Part shown: positions 8,401 through 14,615 of the stretch, piece by piece | Layout: every line of letters starts with the position of its first letter | Numbering within the stretch: the stretch's first letter is position 1 | Source: Prasinococcaceae sp. CCMP 1430 | Taxonomy: Eukaryota > Prasinodermophyta > Palmophyllophyceae > Prasinococcales > Prasinococcaceae | Assembly: GCA_013416795.1 (NCBI GenBank) | Contig: RQSC01000978.1 | Coordinates: 7,140 to 33,776, forward strand | Length of the DNA stretch: 26,637 nt | Direction: 5' to 3' | Made by a program: the position numbers and the translations under genes | Notes under the pieces: model-generated | What the model was told of the DNA's origin: nothing | The model's database searches: none | What the model saw: only the letters and a program-made list of their open reading frames with translations

Positions 8401-9982
8401 CCAGGAGGCCGCACTGCGCTGCAGGGAGGTCGCGTACGTGGACGCCGACGAGCTCCCGTCGGTCCCGCACGAGCCCGTGGTGACCGCAAAGGCGGCGGGA
8501 GCGACGCGCAGCGAGATCTGCGCCGCGGGCGCGCCCGGGAGCGCTGAGGCGGCGGCGGCGGCGGCAGAGGCGGCCGCGGCCGCCGCTGACGCGGTGAGGC
8601 GCCGGCAGGCTGAACACATGAAGCGACAGATGGAGCTCGCGGCGGAACGCGAGCGCGCGGCGGCCGCTGCGGCCGAGGAGGCCGAGATCAAAGCGCGGGC
8701 GGCGCGCGAGCGCCAGCAGCGTGAGCAGCAGCGCGCACGCGAGCAGGAGCTGGAGCGCGTGCGCGCTGAGGCTAAGCGCGCGGCGGAGGCGGAGGCTAAG
8801 CGCGCGGAGGCGGAGCGTGCGGACGCCGAGGCCAAGCGCGCGGCGGCCGCCGCTGCTGGACAGCGCAGGGCCGCCGCAGAGGCGGAGCGGCGTGCACGCG
8901 AGGCCCGTGAGGCTGCGGAGCGTGCCGCCGCCGCCGCTGCGGCCGCAGCCGCCGCGCGCGCAGAGGAGGCCCGCCGTGGCCTGATTCGTCTGCTCGGCCG
9001 CCGCTGGAAGCGTCATGCGGCGGCCGCCGCATCGGAGCGCCGCGCCATTGAAGTCCTACGCGCGTGCCTGCCCTGCACCGACTACGCCGACGGCTTCGAC
9101 GCGCACACTCGCGTGGTGGCTCTCGCAGAGGTTGAGGCAGGCGCGTGCTGGGACGAGCGTGCCGCCGCCGCGATGCGGGGTATCGACTTTGTGAGTGGTG
9201 AGGTCGCCCTGGCGCGCGAGGCTGCCCGAAGGGCGGAGGCACAGGCGGAAGTCGAGGGCGAGCGTGCGGCGCGTGACGCCGAACGTGCGGCCCTCGACGC
9301 GGCGACGGGTGCAAGCGCGGCGCGCGAGCGCGCCGACACGAACATACGCGCGAGCATAGTCGGCGGGCCCCAGATCTCGCGCGATGCGCCGCTCGCGCTG
9401 GCGCCGCCGCCCCAGGTCGCTGCAGAGGGGCGCGCTCTCTCCGGGACTGCGGGGTTGCTCGCGGCCCCGCCCGTTTCCGCGCCGCCGACCCCTGAGCCGT
9501 CGGACTGGGGGGGCTTCCACCCGCGGAGCGCCGCTGAAGACGTGGGAGCGCACGCCACGAACAAGCGCAAGGCCACGGAGGAGCCGCCGCTCACGCAGAC
9601 CGAGCTCGAGGCGGCGCTCGCCGAGGCCGACAAGGAGAACGAGGCGCTCCGCACCGCTGCTTCCGAGGAGGTGCGCGCGGCTGCGGCGTTCGAAGCCGCG
9701 CTCGAGGCGGCGGCCGCCAGCCCCATGGTGGCAGCCGCTGCTCGGCCCCTGGGCGCGCGCCTGGCGGCCGCCAACGCGGGCGCGGGGAGGCGGCATCGAC
9801 CGTCGAAGCAGCAGCGTGTGTGCGCGCCGGCCGCGCTTGGCTGGAGGGACGGGGCTGGCAATGCAGAGATGGAGGCGGAGGCCTCGGAGGACGCCGAGGC
9901 TGTCATGCACGCCGAGGCCGCCGCTGCCTACGCCGAGGAAAGCCGCTTGGAAGGCATGCTACGCACCGCGCTTTGGGGCTGA
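5441..9982 (+). CDS. SAC3/GANP-family mRNA export factor with FG-repeat N-terminus (TREX-2 scaffold)
   Basis: A 1513-residue protein from the first in-frame ATG (5441); more N-terminal sequence through a spliced exon cannot be excluded. Residues about 70-300 are GGFG-type repeats resembling FG nucleoporins, as in the N-terminus of animal GANP/MCM3AP. Residues 421, 497 and 549 begin three near-identical copies of a motif close to FDMEAEKRKALANMHGF. The SAC3/GANP domain spans about 653-955, with diagnostic GTCQTMCPRDEM, KKYTRSVELS, LRPCDVRTLPTLERTM and WDRMRSIRQDLSLQHM followed by the RFHVLCEYELC helix. Residues about 1030-1290 form a long Ala/Arg/Glu coiled-coil-like region, where relatives bind ENY2/Sus1 and centrin. 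In yeast and animals this protein scaffolds TREX-2 at the nuclear pore for mRNA export. Family is secure; export function is by homology. Confidence 0.9.
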   Translation: MLAARRKQPAQQGQASRGAAFAGYAAAVRGGGSQDARVADGALGGRSGGGAKKRSPSPQRQQQQAQQAPGGGFGGFGGAAQAAGSSAFGGGFGGAGGGFGSATAPSPAMAGGFGSAASQAPQATGIFGSGAASQPAAGGFGSAAASSPPVVGGFGSAAASSPPASGGFGFAAASSPPAPSGFGSAVAEAPSASGGFGAEAVAGGGFGKAPPASPATGGFGGGAASLGGFGGGAASLGGFGGGAASLGGFGGAAAGSAGGFGGAAAGSGGGFGGAAAGSGGGFGGGGFGGGGKQSAAGDFGAGARLGGLSADATEFVPKGGAVANKRTLPGRLGASPSPSPSPPKQRGLPARIKKSLAPEEGSPGYEPPHDGSAPSAERMAMLAKIKRKQEAKAEELVARRTGAQGSARKLPPRTSGGGGGFDMEAEKRKALANMHGFAGGGDAADGAGPAPSSAGASLSAMDLLKQKIARAEAKGAKAKAAQPKQRKQVGAATGGGFDMEAERRKALANMHGFAGEGGGIGEAFKPKNASPAVQAKKERAATKSKSGGFDMEAEKRKALAAMHGFSGDGGSGGGFKGAPKASTSKPKPPPGLKTTGIKAAGGLMDPAAKDRRAARFASPSDARRGGAAVADAGPRSGGDGGNDDDEWDRMAGHHLVGTCQTMCPRDEMLRREADSNIFHFERENPMQHPWTTNHDLAVKKYTRSVELSLRPCDVRTLPTLERTMRHLMTIGDKSDDELLAYGPSISFIDTQKFLWDRMRSIRQDLSLQHMLGAACPRDKAPSVIRMLEEMVRFHVLCEYELCDRVQHVGNPHGYNSHLNIEQLYKCLTSLSAMYTEASAAGAPTPNEAEMQGYFFLLQLDTHGKYRANMQQVMLLLAGMRPEVLAAPDMQFALKCLSAVRTGNWVAFFGLVRKARYLQACILHKYFGTMRKRALQVVNETGTRLGRYLLSDLAEQLLVGSSGEGGVTMEELLERAGLAGGVAPASGSQEAALRCREVAYVDADELPSVPHEPVVTAKAAGATRSEICAAGAPGSAEAAAAAAEAAAAAADAVRRRQAEHMKRQMELAAERERAAAAAAEEAEIKARAARERQQREQQRAREQELERVRAEAKRAAEAEAKRAEAERADAEAKRAAAAAAGQRRAAAEAERRAREAREAAERAAAAAAAAAAARAEEARRGLIRLLGRRWKRHAAAAASERRAIEVLRACLPCTDYADGFDAHTRVVALAEVEAGACWDERAAAAMRGIDFVSGEVALAREAARRAEAQAEVEGERAARDAERAALDAATGASAARERADTNIRASIVGGPQISRDAPLALAPPPQVAAEGRALSGTAGLLAAPPVSAPPTPEPSDWGGFHPRSAAEDVGAHATNKRKATEEPPLTQTELEAALAEADKENEALRTAASEEVRAAAAFEAALEAAAASPMVAAAARPLGARLAAANAGAGRRHRPSKQQRVCAPAALGWRDGAGNAEMEAEASEDAEAVMHAEAAAAYAEESRLEGMLRTALWG
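6089..6178 (+). repeat. Three exact 30-base tandem copies in the FG region
   Basis: A 30-base unit is repeated three times without a mismatch (6089-6118, 6119-6148, 6149-6178) and encodes GGFGGGAASL each time. It is followed by two copies of a related ~33-base unit. A diverged 42-base unit encoding GGFGSAAASSPP-type repeats lies upstream at about 5852-5977. Identity at silent sites indicates recent expansion. Confidence 0.9.
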
Positions 9983-10214
9983 TACGTCTTTCTGCCGCTG
10001 GCGTGGGTCTGTGCTTGTCGCTGCGCGTGTAGCTGGCTGGCTGGAGCCAGCTGGCTGGCGGCTGAGGGGCGGGCGCGTACAATGTTGTAAACTTACTTTG
10101 TGTAGTACTAATATATATTTTCGTATCGGACGCGCTCATGTTACCGTCGCCCGGCGGCGCTCGCCATGTCTGGTCTGCAAGGCTCAGTGCGTACTGCGTA
10201 CTGTACTGCCTAGT
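9983..10214. terminator. Convergent 3' region of SAC3-like and PLAC8 genes
   Basis: The 232-base spacer holds a GCTGGCT-GG-AGCCAGC hairpin at 10036-10051 with perfect 7-base arms. A TGTAA element, the polyadenylation signal type of green algae, lies at 10086-10090 about 105 bases after the SAC3 stop. A locally AT-rich stretch runs from about 10081 to 10130. Use of TGTAA by this organism is not established. Confidence 0.35.
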
Positions 10215-11336
10215 CTACTCTTGAAAGACTGCAGGCCCCGCATTTGACGCCTCGTGATACTTTGAACGCATGAATTTGTGCTCCTGGCACACGGAGCAAT
10301 GCCAGCACAACAGCTTGGTGAGCAGGTCGGACGAGCAGCAATTCTGGCTCGCTGGGATGCCGTATCGCGCACGCAGGCGGCGGCGGTGTCCGTATGTGTC
10401 AAAAGCGCGCCAACCAATCCGGATGCCATCGTAAATGCTCGCCAAGATCAACATTTTCGCCACGTTCGTTGCAGGCTCGTGTGTAATGGCACACGGCAAA
10501 CAGAGACTCCACCGAGACAGGCCAAAACACAAGAAACAGGGCATAAAAGGGAGAAAAGACAAGTCCTTCGCCGCAACACAGAAGATCGGCGTGAGCGCAA
10601 GGCAGGCGGGTACCGGCACGACGGAGAGGCTCAGGCAATAGCGCAGGCAACCTGGAAGGCAGATCCTCCCACAGCAGCCCCTGCATGGAGGCTCCGTGTG
10701 CTCCGCATGCATCAGCAATCGACAGGCCTCGTGCTCTGGTCTCATGGACGCCGCGTTGGCGGACAACGCGTCCAACGCTGCGTATACGTCACCTGAGGAG
10801 GGAGCCGGCCGCGGAAAGCGCCGCGTTAGACAACTTGAAGGGCACACAGATGCCCAACAACGACGTGGTAGATGGTTGGTGGCAATTCGCGATCAGATAT
10901 ACTCACCTTGCGCACAGTGTGAGCAGAGGACATCGTATTCGCACAGTGTGTGCAAGCAGCGGCATTGAACGAGCGGCGGGAAGCGCTCAGGTGCGTCCAC
11001 CTCCGCTGAGCCGCGCGACATGAGCTGCTGTACTGCTGGGGTTAGCTCGGGCGTTGCTGGTCCATCCGAAGAGCTCTCAGAATCTGACAGCGCCGTGTAT
11101 TCCCGCCTGCGCCGACCCGCGGTGGCGTTGGCGGCCGACTGGCGCTCCTCAGAGGTGGTGGCGCTTTCGATCTTAGCGCGCGTGAGCGGTCCATCAGCGA
11201 CTTCGCCATCGTCTGCAGCTTCTTCTGCGGCTGCTGTGGCGGCCGGTGGGACGGGTTCGCTGGAGGACAGCGGTGGCACCTCGTGACGGAGCAGCGGAAA
11301 ACGCAGTTCCTCTTCATGCTCGGCTGGCTCGCTCAT
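10215..11336 (-). CDS. PLAC8-family cysteine-rich protein (two exons)
   Basis: Gene model: exon 1 11336-10907 and exon 2 10792-10215, giving 335 residues. The N-terminal ~115 residues are acidic and Ser/Ala/Glu-rich without cysteines. From about residue 120 the PLAC8 pattern appears: QCRCLHTLCEYDVLCSHCAQG, split by the intron, then hydrophobic Cys-rich segments. The diagnostic C-terminal block has RRRLRARYGIPAS followed by a CWHCSVCQEHKFMR motif near residue 315, matching the family's R.R.RYGI...D....C..C...QE.RE pattern. PLAC8 proteins include plant cell-number and cadmium-resistance proteins and animal placenta-specific 8. They are usually membrane-associated with two hydrophobic segments. 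The central region is longer than usual, so a further small intron there is possible. The start ATG (MSEPAEHEEE) is the first in frame; upstream only GTG is available. Confidence 0.75.
10793..10906 (-). other. Intron in PLAC8-family gene
   Basis: A 114-base GT-AG intron with a textbook donor CAAG|GTGAGT and acceptor CCCTCCTCAG|GT. The split Gly codon (G+GT) keeps the frame, and the joined coding length is an exact multiple of three. Confidence 0.88.
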
Positions 11337-11727
11337 CCTGCGCGTCCCACCCGCCGCGCCCCAGGCCACTCGCGTCCACTCGGTGCGTATTGGCGCGCCC
11401 CGGCCCGCCCCGCCCCGCCCGCCCCACGCCCGCGCGCACGCGGCTGCGCAGCGCCGCGCCACATGCTACCCCTGTGGCAACGTGGGTCCCACCTGTGGTG
11501 GCGGTCCCACGGTGCCAGGTGGCGACCGTTCTTGTCCAATAACGGCCACCTCGGGTGTGTACTGCTGAGTCCAACGTGGCGTTCGTGGAAATGGATAGGA
11601 TTTGGATTAGATTTGGGCGCGTGTGGAAAAGCACGCACGTGAAAATCGCAGTAGGCGAAACGGGCGAAGAGAATGCCAGTGTGCCTCAGAAACGAAGTTA
11701 CGCTCGCCGCTGCGCGGGCGCGCTCAC
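11337..11727. promoter_or_regulatory. Intergenic region upstream of PLAC8-family gene
   Basis: This 391-base spacer lies between the ABM-like stop and the PLAC8 start; both genes are on the minus strand. It contains a run of GC-box-like CCGCCCC units at about 11398-11427, a CCAAT sequence at 11536-11540 (plus-strand orientation), and a CGTGGG...CCCACG inverted repeat at about 11480-11512. No gene was seen. Promoter assignment is inferred from position. Confidence 0.35.
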
Positions 11728-12315
11728 TCAAGTGACGACGATCCTGCCTGCAGCTTGGTCAGCCGAGGGCACATCCACCCTGTGAAGCTTTCCGCGCTCA
11801 ACCAGCTCGTCTTCCGCCCGGTCCCAGTCGATATCTTCGGGCGACTCGTCTTCGGCCAGCTTGATGCGCACCGTCGCAGCCTCGCTGCACTGCGTGCAAG
11901 CGCGCGGGCGAGTGTGCGCGGGAGAGGGGCCCGAGTCAGGAAATGTGGCGCCTGAGGACTGACCTGACACGTGGGGATCACGGCGCGCGGACGCGCCGAC
12001 GCAAATGCGCGAGGAGGCGAAAGCAGGCAGGCGCGCGTTGCCTTCTTCGCTCACCATGGCGCTCAGAATCTTCATCGCCTGTACATGCGGCGTGGCGCGC
12101 ACGTAGGCGCGCATGACGCCCTCGCTCTGCCACACGGTCAGCGTCTCGAAGGCCAGCCCAGGCCGTGCACGCAGGTCCACGCGGAGGTTCCCCCCGGCTG
12201 CGCGCGCCTGCCTCTCGGAGCGTATGGTGTGATACATGAAGCGCGGGAGCCACCACGCCGAGCGCAGGCGCAGCCGCGTCAGCACCGCCATGCGCGGCGC
12301 CGGCGCCGCCGCCAT
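11728..12315 (-). CDS. ABM-like dimeric alpha/beta-barrel domain protein (two exons)
   Basis: Gene model: exon 1 12315-12055 and exon 2 11889-11728, giving 140 residues. The body reads as a small barrel of the antibiotic-biosynthesis-monooxygenase-like type: WWLPRFMYHTIRSERQA, then GNLRVDLRARPGLAFETLTVW, then EGVMRAYVRATPHVQAMKIL. The intron then leads to a CSEAATVRIKL block and a W-x-x-A...ERGK...V..PS C-terminal motif. In similar plant and cyanobacterial proteins the His-Arg helix runs directly into a W-C-D-E-A motif, which supports the intron call. Members include heme-degrading and aromatic-polyketide oxygenases, but many are uncharacterised and no substrate can be assigned. The frame extends upstream to another ATG at 12564, giving an unlikely Arg/Ala-rich extension, so 12315 is preferred. 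Confidence 0.6.
   Translation of the reverse strand: MAAAPAPRMAVLTRLRLRSAWWLPRFMYHTIRSERQARAAGGNLRVDLRARPGLAFETLTVWQSEGVMRAYVRATPHVQAMKILSAMVSEEGNARLPAFASSRICVGASARRDPHVSGQSSGATFPDSGPSPAHTRPRACTQCSEAATVRIKLAEDESPEDIDWDRAEDELVERGKLHRVDVPSADQAAGRIVVT
11890..12054 (-). other. Intron in ABM-like gene
   Basis: A 165-base GT-AG intron with donor GCCATG|GTGAGC and acceptor GCACGCAG|TGC, both in phase 0. Reading through is also open, so intron retention would not cause a stop. The spliced product fits the domain better because it removes a Pro/Ser/Arg-rich insertion. Confidence 0.7.
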
Positions 12316-12881
12316 GGAATGCCGACCGCGCGAGCGCGCGGCGTCCGGTGCGCGCAGTGTGGCCTCACCGCCTGCGCGCCAGGCATCAGGCCGCGCGCGT
12401 GCGGCATCCACACCCCAGTGCCGCCCAGCAGCGGCGAGGTGGCGCCTGGGGTGGTGGAAACGACGCCTCGCGCTTCCTTTCCCCTCGGCTCTTTGGTCCC
12501 ACTCGAAGAAGTGACCTTTCGTTCGAGATGCCCCTTCGAAAATGTTGATTTCGGAAAGATCCATCAAAACGCATTCAGCGCAGACCACACCCGCGCGGCA
12601 GCGCGCGCCACAAGCGGCGCGCGCGCGGCGACGGCGAGGAAGGGGGGGGGGGAGGGGGTGCACCGAGCACTGCGAGGTGCGAGTGCTTCGCCTGAGGGAC
12701 ATGCGTGGCTCCGCCGCCGCGCGTGCGGGTCGCGGGGTGCGCGGAGAGCCACCACTGCGCGTGAGCACATACAATGCATGTTTGCCCGAGCGTGGCCACC
12801 GTGGCGCGCCGCGCGCGCTCCCGGGCGAAGTGTACAAATTTGAAGAAAGAATACAACAGGGCGGTGCTCGGCTGGGCTGCC
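12316..12881. promoter_or_regulatory. Intergenic region upstream of ABM-like gene
   Basis: This 566-base spacer separates the LRR stop from the ABM-like start, both on the minus strand. It contains a G11 run with a following G5 at about 12642-12658 and a short AT-rich patch at about 12834-12856, where the LRR transcript would end. An in-frame ATG at 12564 could extend the ABM-like protein. No independent gene was recognised. Confidence 0.3.
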
Positions 12882-14166
12882 TCACACCCTCGTATGGCGC
12901 GCGTGCTTGCGCTTCACGTCGTCGTCCGCGCCTGACGCGAGCAATTTCAGAATAGGCCTCGGCCCGCCGGTGACCACACGCCCCGGGGTGTACATGTCGT
13001 GAATAGAGTGCATGAACGCACACGCGAGGTTGCCGCACGCGCGCTGCGAGTCGACCGCGGTACCCACCAGGTCAACTTCTCGCAACGCGTCCAAGCCGGC
13101 TGCGGGCAATCCAGCGGGATCTCTCTCCGATCCGCGAACGCCGCACAGCGCGCGGACGGCGGCATCGCCAACTCCCCCGCAGCCGCGCAAGGAGAGTACC
13201 TCGAGGCCGCCACAGCCCGCGGCCAGCGCGGCGATGCCTGTGTCGGACACCAGCAATCCGTCCAGGCGCGCGCTGGCAACGTGCCGCGACAAGGCCATTC
13301 GCGCGCGCGCGCGCGCGCATAGGTATGGGTCAGCCAGCGTGACAGCAGGTGTGGTGCGCACATTGGCGCGTGCGCGCGGAGGGCATGCGCACAGGGAGCG
13401 GGGCGCGCCAGTCCGGGCGCTTACCTCGCGAGGACAAGGCAGCGCTCACTCAGCGCCACACACACGCCATCGCCCAGGCGCGCGCACCGCGCGAGTACCA
13501 CTGCGCGTAGCGACGGCAGCGATGCCAGCGCGGCCACCAGACCGCGCGTGGTGAGCCGCGCGTTGTCGGAGAGGTCGAGAGAGGTCAGGCCGACATTCGC
13601 GCAGGCGACGCGTGTCACGTGGTCATCGCTGAGATTGAGGTGCGCCGCCCCGAGCCTGCGCAGCCGCGGCATCGGCGCCTCGGTGAGGTACTTGACGAGC
13701 TTGGAGTGCGTGATGCCCGTGTCGGAGACGTCCAGCGCTTGCAGGCGAGAGCGTAGCGCTCGGCACGCGCGCTTGGCGAACAAATCGCTGACACCGCGGC
13801 ACTGGCGCACAGAGAGCGACGACAGGCAGGGTAGCGCGAGCAGCGCGGGCAGGACCTGTTGCGTCGTGTGCCGCGCGCGCATCAGCAAAGGCCAGTGTGC
13901 GACCAGCCGAAGCGGCCTGCAGCAGAGCGCCGTAGCTGCCGCCCGCGCCGCACCTGTAGCCCAAGCGCGGGCGTATTGTCCAGCAGCACCGAGCTCGTAT
14001 CACGCTTGTCGAGCGCGTTGAGCTTGTCGGCGATCTCCCCTGCGCTCGCGGCCGTGCCCCCCGCGCGCTTCAGCCCGTCGCGCTCAACGGCGCGGTCTGC
14101 CGCGTCTGCCGCCGCGAGCGCTGCGCGCACGACGCCCAGCCGCGCGCACGTGCCCCCCGCCGCCGC
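12882..14166 (-). CDS. Leucine-rich-repeat protein, AMN1-like, 5' partial (three visible exons)
   Basis: Visible exons are 14166-13954, 13855-13425 and 13272-12882, giving 344 residues; the 5' end is in the assembly gap. The first visible exon is Ala-rich and helical, leading to SSVLLDNTPALGLQ. Exons 2 and 3 carry consecutive cysteine-containing type LRRs, with units such as LSSLSVRQCRGVSD, LQALDVSDTGITHS, LTSLDLSDNARLTTRG, LRAVVLARCARLGDG, LLVSDTGIAALAAGCGG and LEVLSLRGCGGVGDAAV. Such repeats occur in F-box/LRR and AMN1 proteins and generally bind protein partners. No F-box is visible, but one could lie in the gap. The C-terminal ~40 residues after MHSIHDMYTPG are not LRR-like. It diverges from the TrmB fusion across the gap. 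Confidence 0.75.
13273..13424 (-). other. Intron 2 of LRR gene, containing a (GC)n tract
   Basis: A 152-base GT-AG intron with donor GCGAG|GTAAGC and acceptor GTTGCCAG|C. It rebuilds a Ser codon (AG+C) and joins two LRR units in register. It contains a ~19-base alternating GC run at 13300-13318, close to the acceptor. Confidence 0.85.
13856..13953 (-). other. Intron 1 (visible) of LRR gene
   Basis: A 98-base GT-AG intron in phase 0. The donor is GGGCTACAG|GTGCGG and the acceptor is GACGCAACAG|GTCCTG. It joins ...ALGLQ to VLPALLALPCL, a standard LRR beginning. Both flanking frames stop or turn non-LRR if it is not removed. Confidence 0.85.
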
Positions 14167-14614
14167 NNNNNNNNNNNNNNNNNNNNNNNNNNNNNNNNNN
14201 NNNNNNNNNNNNNNNNNNNNNNNNNNNNNNNNNNNNNNNNNNNNNNNNNNNNNNNNNNNNNNNNNNNNNNNNNNNNNNNNNNNNNNNNNNNNNNNNNNNN
14301 NNNNNNNNNNNNNNNNNNNNNNNNNNNNNNNNNNNNNNNNNNNNNNNNNNNNNNNNNNNNNNNNNNNNNNNNNNNNNNNNNNNNNNNNNNNNNNNNNNNN
14401 NNNNNNNNNNNNNNNNNNNNNNNNNNNNNNNNNNNNNNNNNNNNNNNNNNNNNNNNNNNNNNNNNNNNNNNNNNNNNNNNNNNNNNNNNNNNNNNNNNNN
14501 NNNNNNNNNNNNNNNNNNNNNNNNNNNNNNNNNNNNNNNNNNNNNNNNNNNNNNNNNNNNNNNNNNNNNNNNNNNNNNNNNNNNNNNNNNNNNNNNNNNN
14601 NNNNNNNNNNNNNN
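14167..14614. other. Assembly gap of 448 N
   Basis: The sequence is unknown here. The LRR gene on the minus strand and the methyltransferase gene on the plus strand are both open into the gap. Their N-termini and any shared divergent promoter must lie in it. The N count may be only an estimate of the true distance. Confidence 0.99.
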
Positions 14615-14615
14615 C

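Noticed and set aside
9056-9910. Minus-strand frames under the SAC3 C-terminus
   Set aside because: Ala/Arg/Ser shadows of the Ala-Glu-Arg coiled coil. The sense strand carries the continuous SAC3 protein.
11728-13038. Single 436-codon minus-strand protein covering the ABM-like gene and the spacer upstream
   Set aside because: Only the last third has domain character. The upstream part is Arg/Ala-rich spacer sequence overlapping the LRR 3' end and lacks any motif, and its first codon is not ATG.
13421-13888. Separate short LRR gene starting at 13888
   Set aside because: The apparent start is not ATG, and splice sites at 13953/13856 and 13424/13273 join it in phase to LRR sequence on both sides.
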